Assembly: GCF_026340675.1 (NCBI RefSeq)
Contig: NZ_JAPEOX010000001.1
Span: forward strand, 6,262,001 to 6,326,000
DNA: 64,000 nucleotides
Reading direction: 5' to 3'
DNA from: Streptomyces sp. NBC_01264
GTDB lineage: Bacteria > Actinomycetota > Actinomycetes > Streptomycetales > Streptomycetaceae
The notes below the pieces were generated by a model. That model was not told where the DNA came from. It worked only from the letters and a program-made list of their open reading frames with translations, and ran no database searches. A program made the translations under genes and the position numbers. Shown piece after piece: positions 40,660 through 49,484 of this stretch. The stretch's first letter is position 1. Every line of letters begins with the position of its first letter.

Positions 40660-42240
40660 CTAGACGGGCGCGGTCGGCGTCGGAGACTTCGACGCCGTGC
40701 AGACCGTGCCCGCGCCGGGCACCTTTCCGTCGAGCAGGTAGGAGTTCACGGCCTGCTGCACGCACGGGTCGCCGCTGTTGTAGGCGCCGTGCCCCTCGCC
40801 CTTGAAGGTGAGCTCCACGCCGACCCCGGGGCCGAGCCGCTCCACCATCTTGCGGGCGCCCTCGTACGGGGTCGCCGGGTCACCGGTGTTGCCGATCACC
40901 AGGATCGGCGCCGAGCCGGGGGCGGAGACGTCCGGGGTGTTCCAGGCGCCGGCGACGGGCCAGTCGGTGCAGCCCATCATGGCCCAGCCGAGGAAGTCCC
41001 CGAAGACGGGCGAGGCGGCGCGGAACTCCGGCAGCTTCGCCTTGGTCTGGGCGAGGGTGTACCGGTCCTTGGAATCGGCACAGCTGATGGCGGTGTTGGC
41101 CGATCCGATGTTGCTGTAAGTGCCCTTCGGGTCGCGGCCGTTCAGCGCGTCGGACATGGCGAGCAGCAGCTGCCCCTGGCCGCCGTCGGCCTCGTCCAGG
41201 CCCTGTTCCAGCAGGGGCCAGGCCTCCTTGGAGTACAGGGCGAAGGCGATGCCGTTGGTCGCGGAGTCCTCCGTGAGCAGCCGGTCGCCGGAGCCGGGGA
41301 TGGGCTTGACCGCCAGCTCCTTCTGGAGCTTGATGATGTTCGCCTCGATCTCCTTGACGGTGCTGCCCTGCAACTGGCAGGAGTCGCCGCGGTTCACGCA
41401 GTCCTGGGCGAAGTTGTCGAGCGCGAGCTGGAAGCCCTTGGCCTGGCCGAGGGCGCCCTCTTCGGAGTTCTTGGTCGGGTCGACCACGGCGTCGAAGACG
41501 GCCCGGCCGACGTTCTTGGGGAAGAGGTGGGCGTAGACCCCGCCCAGCTCGGTGCCGTAGGAGATGCCGAAGTAGTTCAGCTTCTCGTCGCCGAGGGCCT
41601 GGCGGAGCCGGTCCAGGTCCCGGGCCGCGTTCTCGGTGCCGACGTGGGGCAGCACCTTGCCGGACTTCGCCTCGCAGGCTTCCTTGTACTTCTTGGAGGT
41701 GGCGAGGAACTGCTTCTCCTCCTCCGGGGTCGAGGGGCTGGAGTCGGCGGCGTAGTAGTACGCGTCCAGCTGCTTGTCGTCCTCGCACAGCACGGGCGCG
41801 CTGCGGCCGACCCCGCGCGGGTCGAAGCTGACCAGGTCGTACCGCTCGCGCAGGGCGCCGTAGTCCTTCGCCGCACCGGGCAGGGTGCTGATGCCGGAGC
41901 CGCCGGGGCCGCCGAAGTTGAAGACGAGCGAGCCGATCCGCTTGTCCTTGTCGCGGGCCTTCGCCCGGATCAGGGCCAGCGGGATCGTCTCCCCCTCCGG
42001 CTCGGCGTAGTCGAGGGGCACGTCGAGGACGGCGCACTGCCAGTCCTTGCCGGGGACCTGCCCGACTCCCTCGGCGGGGGTGGGGGCCTGGCACTCGCCC
42101 CACTTGGGCTTCTTGATGCCCTGCGCGGCGCCGTCCTTGCCCCTCTTCTCCTTGCCTCCACCGTCGGAACAGGCACTGGTGGCGAGCAGTGCGGCGGCGG
42201 TGGCGGCGGCAGCGGCGACCCGCAAGGCGTGTGTGGGCAT
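40660..42240 (-). CDS. Tripeptidyl aminopeptidase-like lipoprotein (peptidase S33, SlpD/E type)
   Basis: 526 residues. The signal peptide ends in a lipobox with Cys24 (LLATSAC), so the enzyme is anchored outside the membrane. The alpha/beta-hydrolase core has the oxyanion loop VFNFGGPGGSG, FDPRGVGRS, nucleophile in YFGISYGTELGG, acid in VIGNTGDPATPYE and His in GEGHGAYNSG. Cys residues QDCVNRGDSC, SCADS and DPC are placed for disulfides. Streptomycete homologues (Tap, SlpD, SlpE) remove N-terminal tripeptides from secreted proteins; mycobacterial Hip1/CaeA is similar. It could feed peptides to the importer at 29-34 kb. Confidence 0.9.
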   Translation of the reverse strand: MPTHALRVAAAAATAAALLATSACSDGGGKEKRGKDGAAQGIKKPKWGECQAPTPAEGVGQVPGKDWQCAVLDVPLDYAEPEGETIPLALIRAKARDKDKRIGSLVFNFGGPGGSGISTLPGAAKDYGALRERYDLVSFDPRGVGRSAPVLCEDDKQLDAYYYAADSSPSTPEEEKQFLATSKKYKEACEAKSGKVLPHVGTENAARDLDRLRQALGDEKLNYFGISYGTELGGVYAHLFPKNVGRAVFDAVVDPTKNSEEGALGQAKGFQLALDNFAQDCVNRGDSCQLQGSTVKEIEANIIKLQKELAVKPIPGSGDRLLTEDSATNGIAFALYSKEAWPLLEQGLDEADGGQGQLLLAMSDALNGRDPKGTYSNIGSANTAISCADSKDRYTLAQTKAKLPEFRAASPVFGDFLGWAMMGCTDWPVAGAWNTPDVSAPGSAPILVIGNTGDPATPYEGARKMVERLGPGVGVELTFKGEGHGAYNSGDPCVQQAVNSYLLDGKVPGAGTVCTASKSPTPTAPV

Positions 42241-42260
42241 GTCTTCATCCTGTGCGCGTG

Positions 42261-42326
42261 TCGCGCGCCCCGCCCCCGCGCTGACCCATCCGGGTCATAC
42301 GGGCCGTGTGGGGGCGGGGCGCGCGA
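42261..42326 (-). terminator. 17-bp stem terminator with inner hairpin after the permease gene
   Basis: TCGCGCGCCCCGCCCCC (42261-42277) is the exact complement of GGGGGCGGGGCGCGCGA (42310-42326). The 32-base loop contains its own 6-bp hairpin (TGACCC-ATCC-GGGTCA). It starts 5 bp beyond the permease stop. Confidence 0.85.
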
Positions 42327-42330
42327 GCGG

Positions 42331-44865
42331 TCACTGGGCGGCCGTGGCGGCGGGGATGTCGACGCCGGCGGCCCGGCGGGCCGGCCAGAGGGAGGCGAGC
42401 AGGGCGCCCGCCAGGGCGAGCAGCACCCCGAGGGCCAGCTGTCCCCAGGGGATGACCAGCGCGTATCCGGCGACGCTCTCCTGGAGGGTGTTGCCGAGGG
42501 CCCAGCCCATGAAGACGCCCATGACCGTGCCGACGGCCGCGCCGAGGGCGCCGACGAGCAGGGCCTCGATGCGGATCATCCGGGTCACTCCGGCGCGGTC
42601 CAGGCCGAGGGCGCGGAGCGTGCCGATCTCCTTGCGGCGTTCGAGCACGGACATCGCGAGGGTGTTGGCGATGCCCAGGGCGGCGATCACCAGGGCCATG
42701 CTGAGCATCGCGTAGAAGATGTCGAGCTGGTCGCCGATGCCGCTGGTGTCCTCGGCCCGGATGGCCTCCTTGTCGAGGACGGACAGGGCGGGGTTGTCGC
42801 CGAGCGCCTTGACCACGCTCGCGAGCTGGGCCCGGCCGGGTCCGCCCGCGGTGGCCACGACGATCGCGTCGGTGTGCGGGGTGGAGTCGAAGCGGGCGAC
42901 CAGGGAGTCGGGTGCGGTGATGCTGGGCAGCACCTTGCTCTGCTCCTCCGCGTGGTAGATCGCACCGATGGTGACCTCGCCCTGCTGGTCCAGCCGCTTC
43001 ACGGGGAGGCTCTGGCCGACCTTCCAGCCGTTGGCCCGCGCCTTGTAGTCGGCGACGGCGACCTTGCCCTGGCCGAGGCTGTCGAGGGAGCCCGAGGTCA
43101 CCTCGTAGCGCAGCAGCCGGCCGATGGCGGCGGGGTCGACGCCGGTCAGGACGGAGGGGACGCCGCCGATCCGGTACTCGGTGGACTGGTTGAGCGGGCT
43201 GAAGGTGGCGCCCGACAGCTTCTTGAGGGGCTCGGCGGTGGCGGGGGTCATCCGCTGCCCGCCCGAGGGGGCCTGCACCAGGTAGTCGCCGGTGATGTCG
43301 CGGGTGGTCGCGCCGTCGAGGTACTGGGTGGCGGAGGCGCCGAGGACGGACAGGCCCGAGGCGAGCGCGAGCGCGATGGCGAGCGCCGAGGCCGTGGCGC
43401 CCGTACGCCGGGGGTCGCGCACGGTGTTGCGGGCGGCGAGGTCGCCGTGCACCGGGCTGAAGCGGAGCAGCAGCGGGCGGAGCAGGGCGGTGAACGGCCG
43501 GGACAGCAGCGGGATGAGCGCGAGCGCGCCGGTCAGGGTGAAGGCCGCGCCGAGGGCGATGACGGTCCGGGCGTCCTTGGTGTCCGACGCCGTGAGGGCT
43601 CCGTACAGGGTCATGGCCGTTCCCGTGAGCAGGAGGGCGGCGCCGATCCCGGTGCGCAGGGACCCGGCCCGCGCGGGCGCGGCGGGCTCGGCGGCGCCGA
43701 GGGCTGCGACGGGCGGGATGGCCATGGCGCGGCGGACCGGCACCCAGGCGGCGATCACGGGCAGGGCGGTGCCGACCAGCAGCGCGATGATCACCGTGGA
43801 GGGCAGCAGGGTCAGCGGGGCGTCCGGGCTCTCGGCGGAGGAGAAGAGGGCCTGGAGCAGGGCGGCGACCCCGGTGCCGGCCACGATGCCGGCCACGGAG
43901 GAGATCAGGCCGACGAGGACGGACTCGGTGAGCAGGATCCGGCGGACCTGCTTGCGGGTGGCGCCGACGGCCCGCATCAGGGCCAGCTCACGGGTGCGGC
44001 GGGAGACCAGCATCGTGAAGGTGTTGGAGATCAGGAAGGTGGCCACGAACAGGGCGACCGCGGCGAAGCCCACCATGATCTGGCTCATGGTGTCGCTGCC
44101 GGTGGAGGCCATGTTCGCCTGGATCCGGGCGAGCTGGGCGCCGGTGACCGCGGTGGAGTCCTTGGGGATCACCGCCTGGACCCGGCCGAGGAGCTCGGTC
44201 ACGTCGGTGCCGGGTGCGGCCGTGATCTCGATGTCGGTGTAGTGGCCGGGTTCGAGGTACAGCCGCTGGGCCGTGGCGTTGTCGAACAGCGCCAGACTGC
44301 CGCCGGGGGAGAGCTTCGAGGCATCGGTGTGGAAGACGCCGCTGAGCCGGTAGGACTCGGCGCCGGTGCTCGTACCGATGCGCACGCTGTCACCGATGCG
44401 GTAGCCGCCCTTGGCCGCGGAGGCCTCGTCGAGGGCGACGGACTTGGCGTTGACCGGGCCGGATCCCTCCTTGAAGGCGTAGGCGGGGTCCTTTCCGTCC
44501 TTGGCCGGGGCGAAGTTGCCGCCCTTGCGGAAGTCGGCGCTGCCCAGCAGCCGGCCCTCGGGGTCGGCGACGGCGGCGAAGCCGCTGACCCGGCCCGCCG
44601 CGGCGGCGACGCCGGGGACCTCGGCCAGGGCGGCCGCCGTACGGGCGTCGAGGGTGCCGGGCGGGCCGCCCGGAACGCCGTTGGGCGAGACGTTGAGGGA
44701 GATGCGGTCGTAGCCGGCGCTCGCCCGGTCGGTGTTGGCCTGCTTCTGGCTGTCGCCGTAGACGAGGCTGCCGGTGACGAAGGTGACGCCGAGCATGACC
44801 GCGAACACGGTCATCAGCAGGCGGGCCTTGTGCGCGAGCACGTTGCGCAGGGCGGTACGGAACAT
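42331..44865 (-). CDS. MacB/FtsX-type ABC transporter permease
   Basis: 844 residues in two FtsX repeats. It begins MFRTALRNVLAHKARLLMTV with the first helix, then an extracellular domain of about 210 residues. Three helices follow (FAAVALFVATFLISNTFTML and next two), with the coupling segment RRTRELALMRAVGATRKQV. Two central helices lead into a second extracellular domain, and the final three helices carry ERRKEIGTLRALGLDRAGV. Such permeases use the ATPase mechanically for antibiotic, peptide or lipoprotein handling at the envelope rather than classical import. It follows its ATPase by 73 bp, under the control of the adjacent two-component system. Confidence 0.92.
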   Translation of the reverse strand: MFRTALRNVLAHKARLLMTVFAVMLGVTFVTGSLVYGDSQKQANTDRASAGYDRISLNVSPNGVPGGPPGTLDARTAAALAEVPGVAAAAGRVSGFAAVADPEGRLLGSADFRKGGNFAPAKDGKDPAYAFKEGSGPVNAKSVALDEASAAKGGYRIGDSVRIGTSTGAESYRLSGVFHTDASKLSPGGSLALFDNATAQRLYLEPGHYTDIEITAAPGTDVTELLGRVQAVIPKDSTAVTGAQLARIQANMASTGSDTMSQIMVGFAAVALFVATFLISNTFTMLVSRRTRELALMRAVGATRKQVRRILLTESVLVGLISSVAGIVAGTGVAALLQALFSSAESPDAPLTLLPSTVIIALLVGTALPVIAAWVPVRRAMAIPPVAALGAAEPAAPARAGSLRTGIGAALLLTGTAMTLYGALTASDTKDARTVIALGAAFTLTGALALIPLLSRPFTALLRPLLLRFSPVHGDLAARNTVRDPRRTGATASALAIALALASGLSVLGASATQYLDGATTRDITGDYLVQAPSGGQRMTPATAEPLKKLSGATFSPLNQSTEYRIGGVPSVLTGVDPAAIGRLLRYEVTSGSLDSLGQGKVAVADYKARANGWKVGQSLPVKRLDQQGEVTIGAIYHAEEQSKVLPSITAPDSLVARFDSTPHTDAIVVATAGGPGRAQLASVVKALGDNPALSVLDKEAIRAEDTSGIGDQLDIFYAMLSMALVIAALGIANTLAMSVLERRKEIGTLRALGLDRAGVTRMIRIEALLVGALGAAVGTVMGVFMGWALGNTLQESVAGYALVIPWGQLALGVLLALAGALLASLWPARRAAGVDIPAATAAQ

Positions 44866-44938
44866 GGGATGCGGATCCTGGAGGGGCGGGCCCGGGGGAG
44901 CGGGCGGGCGGCTGGTTCGGTGCGGGGGCGCGGAGGGG

Positions 44939-45721
44939 TCAGCTCGTGCGCGAGCGCGCGTCGAACGCCTTCATCCGGTCCAGGACCCGCTCCGCGGTGG
45001 GCCGTGCCATCTCGTCGACGAGGTGGCCGTCGGAGAGGAAGACCACGCGGTCGGCGTAGGAGGCGGCGACCGGGTCATGGGTGACCATGACCACGGTCTG
45101 GCCCAGCTCGCGCACGGAACTGCGCAGGAAGCCCAGGACTTCGGCTCCGGCACGGGAGTCGAGGTTTCCGGTGGGCTCGTCGCCGAAGATGATCGCGGGC
45201 CGGGAGACCAGGGCCCGGGCCACCGCCACGCGCTGCTGCTGCCCGCCGGAGAGCTGGGCCGGGCGGTGCGAGAGCCGGTCGGCGAGTCCGGTCATCGACA
45301 CCACGTGGTCCAGCCACTGCCGGTCGGGCTTCCGGCCGGCGATGGTCAGCGGCAGGGTGATGTTCTCCAGCGCGGTCAGCGTCGGCAGCAGGTTGAACGC
45401 CTGGAAGATGAAGCCGATCCGGTCGCGGCGCAGCCGGGTCAGCTGCTCGTCCTTCAGGGAGCCCAGCTCGGTGGTGCCGATGCGGACGGAGCCCGAGGTG
45501 AAGGAGTCGAGCCCGGCGGCGCAGTGCATGAGCGTGGACTTGCCGCAGCCGGAGGGGCCCATGATCGCGGTGAACTCGCCCTCGCGGAAGGCGATGTCGA
45601 CCCCGTCGAGGGCGACGACCCGGGTGTCCCCGGTGCCGTAGACCTTCGAGAGGCCGGTGGTGGCGGCCGCGATGCCGGTCGGCGCGTGGTGCGGGTGCGG
45701 GGCAAGGGGGGCGGCGGTCAC
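44939..45721 (-). CDS. ABC transporter ATP-binding protein (MacB/LolD type)
   Basis: 260 residues from GTG 45721, with GAGGAG 5 bp upstream. The nucleotide-binding motifs are GPSGCGKST (Walker A), a Q-loop in GFIFQAFNLLPTLTALENI, signature LSGGQQQRVAVARAL, Walker B IIFGDEPTGNLD and VTHD. The FNLLP and TGNLDS patterns mark the MacB/LolD family that partners FtsX permeases. Three GTATCGG-type sites lie 53-104 bp upstream. It is transcribed after the regulator and kinase genes. Confidence 0.93.
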   Translation of the reverse strand: MTAAPLAPHPHHAPTGIAAATTGLSKVYGTGDTRVVALDGVDIAFREGEFTAIMGPSGCGKSTLMHCAAGLDSFTSGSVRIGTTELGSLKDEQLTRLRRDRIGFIFQAFNLLPTLTALENITLPLTIAGRKPDRQWLDHVVSMTGLADRLSHRPAQLSGGQQQRVAVARALVSRPAIIFGDEPTGNLDSRAGAEVLGFLRSSVRELGQTVVMVTHDPVAASYADRVVFLSDGHLVDEMARPTAERVLDRMKAFDARSRTS

Positions 45722-45773
45722 GGGGACTCCTCTTCGGGTGCGGGAACTGCACTCCGAAGGGTGTCGGGGGGAG

Positions 45774-45825
45774 GTATCGGCGGCCCGGGCCACGGGGTAT
45801 CGGGGGCCGCTCCGGTCTGTATCGA
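45774..45825. promoter_or_regulatory. Triple GTATCGG/A direct repeat upstream of the ABC genes
   Basis: GTATCGG occurs at 45774-45780 and 45797-45803 and GTATCGA at 45819-45825, all in the same direction and spaced 23 and 22 bp, about two helix turns. The same heptamer occurs twice at 11-bp spacing upstream of the response regulator gene (47988-48005). OmpR-type regulators bind direct repeats with such spacing. Confidence 0.6.
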
Positions 45826-45875
45826 TCTTGTAGCCATCGGGCGCTGCCCGGCTGCCCGGCCGCCTAGAGGGCCGG

Positions 45876-47132
45876 TCAGGCCGGCAGGCGCAGGACGGCC
45901 ACGGCGCCGCCGTCCGGGGCGTTGCTGAAGCGGAGTTCGGCGCCGAGCACCCGGGCCTGGCCCACGGCGATGGTGAGGCCCAGGCCGTGGCCCGTACCGC
46001 GCTCCGCCGCGCCCGTCTGGAAGCGGCGCGGGCCGTCGCGCAGCAGGTGCGGGGGGAAGCCGGGGCCGTGGTCGCGTACGACCACCGTACGGTCCTCGAC
46101 CGTGACCCGTACCGGGCCCTTCCCGTGCCGGTGGGCGTTGACGACGAGGTTGCCGACGATCCGCTCGAGGCGGCGCGGGTCGGTCTCCACGTGCTCGCCC
46201 TGCCCCGTGACGTCGACCTCGGTGGTCAGGCCGGTGCGCGTCACCGCCTCGGCCACGACCGCGCCGAGCGGAACCCGGGCGTGGACCGGGAGTTCGGCGC
46301 CCGCGTCGAGCCGGGAGATCTCCAGCAGGTCCTCGACGAGGCCGCGCAGATCGCGTACGCGGGCCCGGAGCAGGTCCTCGGTCTCCCCGGGCGGGAGCAG
46401 GTCGGCGGTGACGAGCAGGCCGCCGACGGGCGTGCGCAGTTCGTGGGCCACGTCGGCGGTGAACCGGCGCTCGTCGCGCAGGCGCCGGCTGAGGGTGTCG
46501 GCCATGCGGTCGACGGCCACGGCGATGTCGGCCACCTCGTCGCCGCCCCTGGTGGGTCCGGTACGGGCGTCCAGGTCCCCGGCGGAGATCCGGACCGCGG
46601 TCTCGGAGACCCGCCGCATCCGGCGGCCCAGCACCTCGGCCCCGAAGGCCGCCAGGGGGGTGATGACCGCGAGGGCGATCAGCGAGGCCACCGCCATGGT
46701 CAGGTCGAGCCGGTGGAGCTCGCGGAACTCGGTGTAGTTGGTGATCTGGACGGCCAGCACGGGGCTGCCGGGACCGCTGACCCGCTGGGCGCCCCAGACG
46801 GTCGGGTCCGTGCTGCCGGGGACGTTCCCGCCGTAGGACACGTGCGGGTCGTCGTCGATGGGCTTGCTCAGCGCGTAGGGGAGGTCGGCCGGGTCGAGGC
46901 GGGCGTCGCTCGTGAGGGCCCCCGACCGGCGGTAGACGTCCGTCGCCGAGATCACGTCGTCGCGGGCCTGCCGTTCGGCCCGGTGCCGGATGTCGTGCTT
47001 GGTCCAGACGTGCACCAGCAGGCCCACCACCAGTGCGACCAGGCAGGCCGTGGCCGCGGCCAGAGCGGCGATCTTCCAGTGCAGGGTCACCCGGGGCCGC
47101 CGCGGCTGCTCGAAGGCGGGCACCGGGCTCAA
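45876..47132 (-). CDS. Sensor histidine kinase
   Basis: About 418 residues. Helix 1 (IAALAAATACLVALVVGLLV), an outside domain of about 115 residues, then helix 2 (LTMAVASLIALAVITPLAAF). A HAMP linker follows, then HisKA with H230 (ADVAHELRTPVGG) and the ATPase domain (N box NLVVNAHRHG, G1 VRDHGPGF, G2 GTGHGLGL). It senses an envelope signal and phosphorylates the neighbouring regulator. Start uncertain: TTG 47132 overlaps the regulator stop (TTGA) and was used; GTG 47123 is also possible. Neither has a clear ribosome site, which fits translational coupling. Confidence 0.9.
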   Translation of the reverse strand: MSPVPAFEQPRRPRVTLHWKIAALAAATACLVALVVGLLVHVWTKHDIRHRAERQARDDVISATDVYRRSGALTSDARLDPADLPYALSKPIDDDPHVSYGGNVPGSTDPTVWGAQRVSGPGSPVLAVQITNYTEFRELHRLDLTMAVASLIALAVITPLAAFGAEVLGRRMRRVSETAVRISAGDLDARTGPTRGGDEVADIAVAVDRMADTLSRRLRDERRFTADVAHELRTPVGGLLVTADLLPPGETEDLLRARVRDLRGLVEDLLEISRLDAGAELPVHARVPLGAVVAEAVTRTGLTTEVDVTGQGEHVETDPRRLERIVGNLVVNAHRHGKGPVRVTVEDRTVVVRDHGPGFPPHLLRDGPRRFQTGAAERGTGHGLGLTIAVGQARVLGAELRFSNAPDGGAVAVLRLPA

Positions 47133-47872
47133 CGCCTGAGCTTGTAGCCGAAACCGCGGACCGTTTCGATCCGGTCCCGGCCGAGCTTGCCGCGCAGCCG
47201 CTGCACGCACAGGTCCACGACCCGGCTGTCGCCGTCCCAGCCGTAGTCCCAGACGTTGCGCAGCAGGGTGTGGCGCTCCAGCACGATGCCCGGGTGCGCG
47301 GCGAACTCCAGCAGCAGCTTCAGCTCGGTCGGGGTGAGCGCCACCGGGGTTCCGCCGACGGCCACGTCCAGGCCGCCGGTGTGGATGGTCAGGTCCCCGA
47401 AGGTCAGCAGCTCGCCCTCGGACGGTCCCGCCGTGTCGGCCGCGGGCTGGCCGGCCGCCGCCGCGGCGGGGGCGTAGGTGGCGCGCCGCAGCAGTGAGCG
47501 GATGCGGGCCACGAGCACGTTGGTGTCCACGGGCTTGACCACGTAGTCGTCGGCCCCGGCCTCCAGACCGGCGACGATGTCCAGCCCGTCGCCGCGCGCC
47601 GACATCATCAGGACCGGGACCAGGCTGGTCTCCCGGACCTTGCGGCACAGCCCGATCCCGTCGAGGCCGGGCAGCATCACGTCGAGGATCAGCAGGTCGA
47701 AGTCCTCGTCGCGGAAGTTCTCGAGGCCGGTGAGTCCGTCGGCGGCGGCCCGCACGGTGTACCCGTAGCGCTCCAGGGAGACGGTGAACGAGCGGCGCAT
47801 CAGCTCGTCGTCCTCCACCAGCAGCACGCGGACGGGCCGCGGGGAGGCGGGAGCCGGGGCGGGGGAGGACAC
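47129..47872 (-). CDS. OmpR-family response regulator
   Basis: 247 residues from GTG 47872 with AGGAG upstream. Receiver domain: acidic pair D21-D22, phosphoacceptor D64 (LLILDVMLPGLDG), S91 and K113 (DYVVKPVD). An Ala/Gly linker leads to a winged-helix DNA-binding domain (VALTPTELKLLLEFAAHPG, then DSRVVDLCVQRLRGKLG and VRGFGYKLRR). It would control itself and the ABC genes through the GTATCGG repeats found upstream of both. It lies first in a four-gene set: regulator, kinase, ATPase, permease. Confidence 0.94.
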   Translation of the reverse strand: MSSPAPAPASPRPVRVLLVEDDELMRRSFTVSLERYGYTVRAAADGLTGLENFRDEDFDLLILDVMLPGLDGIGLCRKVRETSLVPVLMMSARGDGLDIVAGLEAGADDYVVKPVDTNVLVARIRSLLRRATYAPAAAAAGQPAADTAGPSEGELLTFGDLTIHTGGLDVAVGGTPVALTPTELKLLLEFAAHPGIVLERHTLLRNVWDYGWDGDSRVVDLCVQRLRGKLGRDRIETVRGFGYKLRR

Positions 47873-47918
47873 CTAGGAGGACTCCTGTTCGGCGGACGGG
47901 TACCTGTGAAGAACGATA

Positions 47919-47954
47919 GGGCCGTGGCAGGCGCGAACGCGCAGGCCACGGCCC
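47919..47954 (-). terminator. Hairpin terminator after the hemY-type gene
   Basis: GGGCCGTGGC (47919-47928) pairs with GCCACGGCCC (47945-47954). It lies 84 bp past the hemY-type stop and upstream of the response regulator, so it separates the two minus-strand units. Confidence 0.65.
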
Positions 47955-47987
47955 CGGGGGTCGAACGGATGGAGAGCCGAGCGTCCG

Positions 47988-48005
47988 CCGATACCCGCCC
48001 GATAC
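47988..48005. promoter_or_regulatory. CCGATAC direct repeat at 11-bp spacing upstream of the response regulator
   Basis: CCGATAC occurs at 47988-47994 and 47999-48005, exactly 11 bp apart. It is the reverse complement of the GTATCGG heptamer found three times before the ABC genes. It probably marks a binding site for the OmpR-type regulator controlling its own gene. Confidence 0.55.
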
Positions 48006-48037
48006 GAACGAGGACCGGGCGGCCCTGCGGCTGGGAC

Positions 48038-49417
48038 CTACGGCTGGGCCAGGATCTGCTTCGCCGCCGCGCGCCCCGTCGCGACGCAGGCGGCCACGCC
48101 CACGCCCTCGTACGCCGCTCCGCACAGGGCGATGCCGGGGAGCTTCCCGGCGGCCTCGCGGATGCGGGCGACGCGCTCGCGGTGCCCGACGCCGTACTGG
48201 GGCAGGCCCCGGTCCCAGCGGGTGACGCGGGTGGCCAGGGGTTCGCCCATGGGGCCCACCGCGTGGTGGAGTTCGGCGATGGCCGAGCGGACCAGGTGGC
48301 GGTCGGGGCGGCTGAGCAGCTCGTCCTCGCCGATGCGGCCGATGGAGGCGCGGAGCACGAACGTCTCGGGGGCCGAGTCGTGCAGCCAGGACCACTTGTT
48401 GGAGAGGAAGGAGGCGGCCTTCAGGGTGTGCCCGTCGACCGGCGGGACCAGGAAGCCGTTGCCCTGGGGGAGGAAGTGGGCCTGGGCGCGGGAGAAGGCC
48501 ATGGTGATGACGGCCGTCGAGGCGTGCGGGATCGAGGAGAGCTCGGCCTCGGCGAGCGGGGAGTGCGGGCGCAGCAGCTCCGCCGCCGCGAAGGCGGGCA
48601 GGGCGAGGATCACCGCGTCGGCCTCCATGGTCAGCGCGCCGTCGCCGGTCATCGCCTGGACGCGCCAGCGGCCGCCCGCGCTCTGCTGGAGCGAGCGGGC
48701 GGTCGTCCCGGTGAGGATGCGGGCTCCGCAGGCTTCCGCGACGGCCGCCGGGAAGCGCCCGGTGCCGCCGACGACGCCCTGGACGGCCACGGCCCCCGAA
48801 CGGGGTGCGCCCGCCGCGCGCATCCGGCGCAGGGCCGGGAGGAGCGGGGTGCCTTGCTCGGCGAGGGCCGCGATGCGGGGCATGGCCGCGCGCAGCGAGA
48901 GCCGGTCGGCGAGGCCGGCGTAGACGCCGCCCAGCATGGGTTCGATGAGCCGGTCCACGGCCTCCTGGCCGAAGCGGCCGGCCAGGTACTCGGTGACCGA
49001 GCAGTCCTCGGTGAGCGGGGTGGCGGGGAGGGTCTCCTCGGCGGCGACCCGTGCGACGCCCTCGGGGGAGAGCAGTCCGGTGCCGACCAGCGCGGAGGGG
49101 TCGGTGGGGACGCCCATCACGTGTCCGGCGGGCAGCGGGCGCAGGGCGCCGTTGGTCCAGATGGTGGTGGCGGCCTTGGCGGGATCGCAGAGGGCCTCGC
49201 CGAGGCCGACGGCGGCGGCCAGTTCCACGGCCTCCGGGCGCAGGGCCATGAGGGACTCGGCGCCCTCGTCGACGGTGATGCCGGCGATGGTGCCGGTCCG
49301 GAGCTTTCCGCCCACCTTGGCGTGGCTCTCCAGGACGGTCACGTCGGCCTGGCCGCGCAACTGCCACGCGGCGGCCAGACCACTGATCCCGCCACCGATG
49401 ACGATCACTGAACGCAT
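48038..49417 (-). CDS. hemY: HemY-type protoporphyrinogen/coproporphyrinogen oxidase
   Basis: 459 residues from ATG 49417 (GGGAGAACACA upstream). The FAD-binding dinucleotide motif is VIVIGGGISGLAAAWQLRG, followed by VTVLESHAKVGGKLRTG. The family blocks VDEGAESLMALRPEAVEL, EPMLGGVYAGLADRLSLRAA and the C-terminal FAD segment GIALCGAAYEGVGVAACVATG are present. In actinobacteria HemY oxidises coproporphyrinogen III to coproporphyrin III using O2, an intermediate step of heme b synthesis. It lies 68 bp after a radical SAM gene and the nar operon on the same strand, so it may be a respiration-linked extra copy rather than the main hem locus. Confidence 0.92.
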   Translation of the reverse strand: MRSVIVIGGGISGLAAAWQLRGQADVTVLESHAKVGGKLRTGTIAGITVDEGAESLMALRPEAVELAAAVGLGEALCDPAKAATTIWTNGALRPLPAGHVMGVPTDPSALVGTGLLSPEGVARVAAEETLPATPLTEDCSVTEYLAGRFGQEAVDRLIEPMLGGVYAGLADRLSLRAAMPRIAALAEQGTPLLPALRRMRAAGAPRSGAVAVQGVVGGTGRFPAAVAEACGARILTGTTARSLQQSAGGRWRVQAMTGDGALTMEADAVILALPAFAAAELLRPHSPLAEAELSSIPHASTAVITMAFSRAQAHFLPQGNGFLVPPVDGHTLKAASFLSNKWSWLHDSAPETFVLRASIGRIGEDELLSRPDRHLVRSAIAELHHAVGPMGEPLATRVTRWDRGLPQYGVGHRERVARIREAAGKLPGIALCGAAYEGVGVAACVATGRAAAKQILAQP

Positions 49418-49484
49418 TGTGTTCTCCCGTGGCCGCGGCCGTGGTCGATATATTCCCACATGAAACTTATGTGAGCGGAGTGGT

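Noticed and set aside
40651..45084. Very long plus-strand open frame opposite the aminopeptidase and permease genes
   Set aside because: It is antisense to genes with full motifs; long spurious frames are expected opposite GC3-rich coding DNA. Its translation is a Gly/Arg/Asp-rich run without domains.
47133..49367. Upstream extension of the histidine kinase frame
   Set aside because: It runs through the response regulator and hemY in another frame; the kinase start lies at the regulator stop (47132 or 47123).
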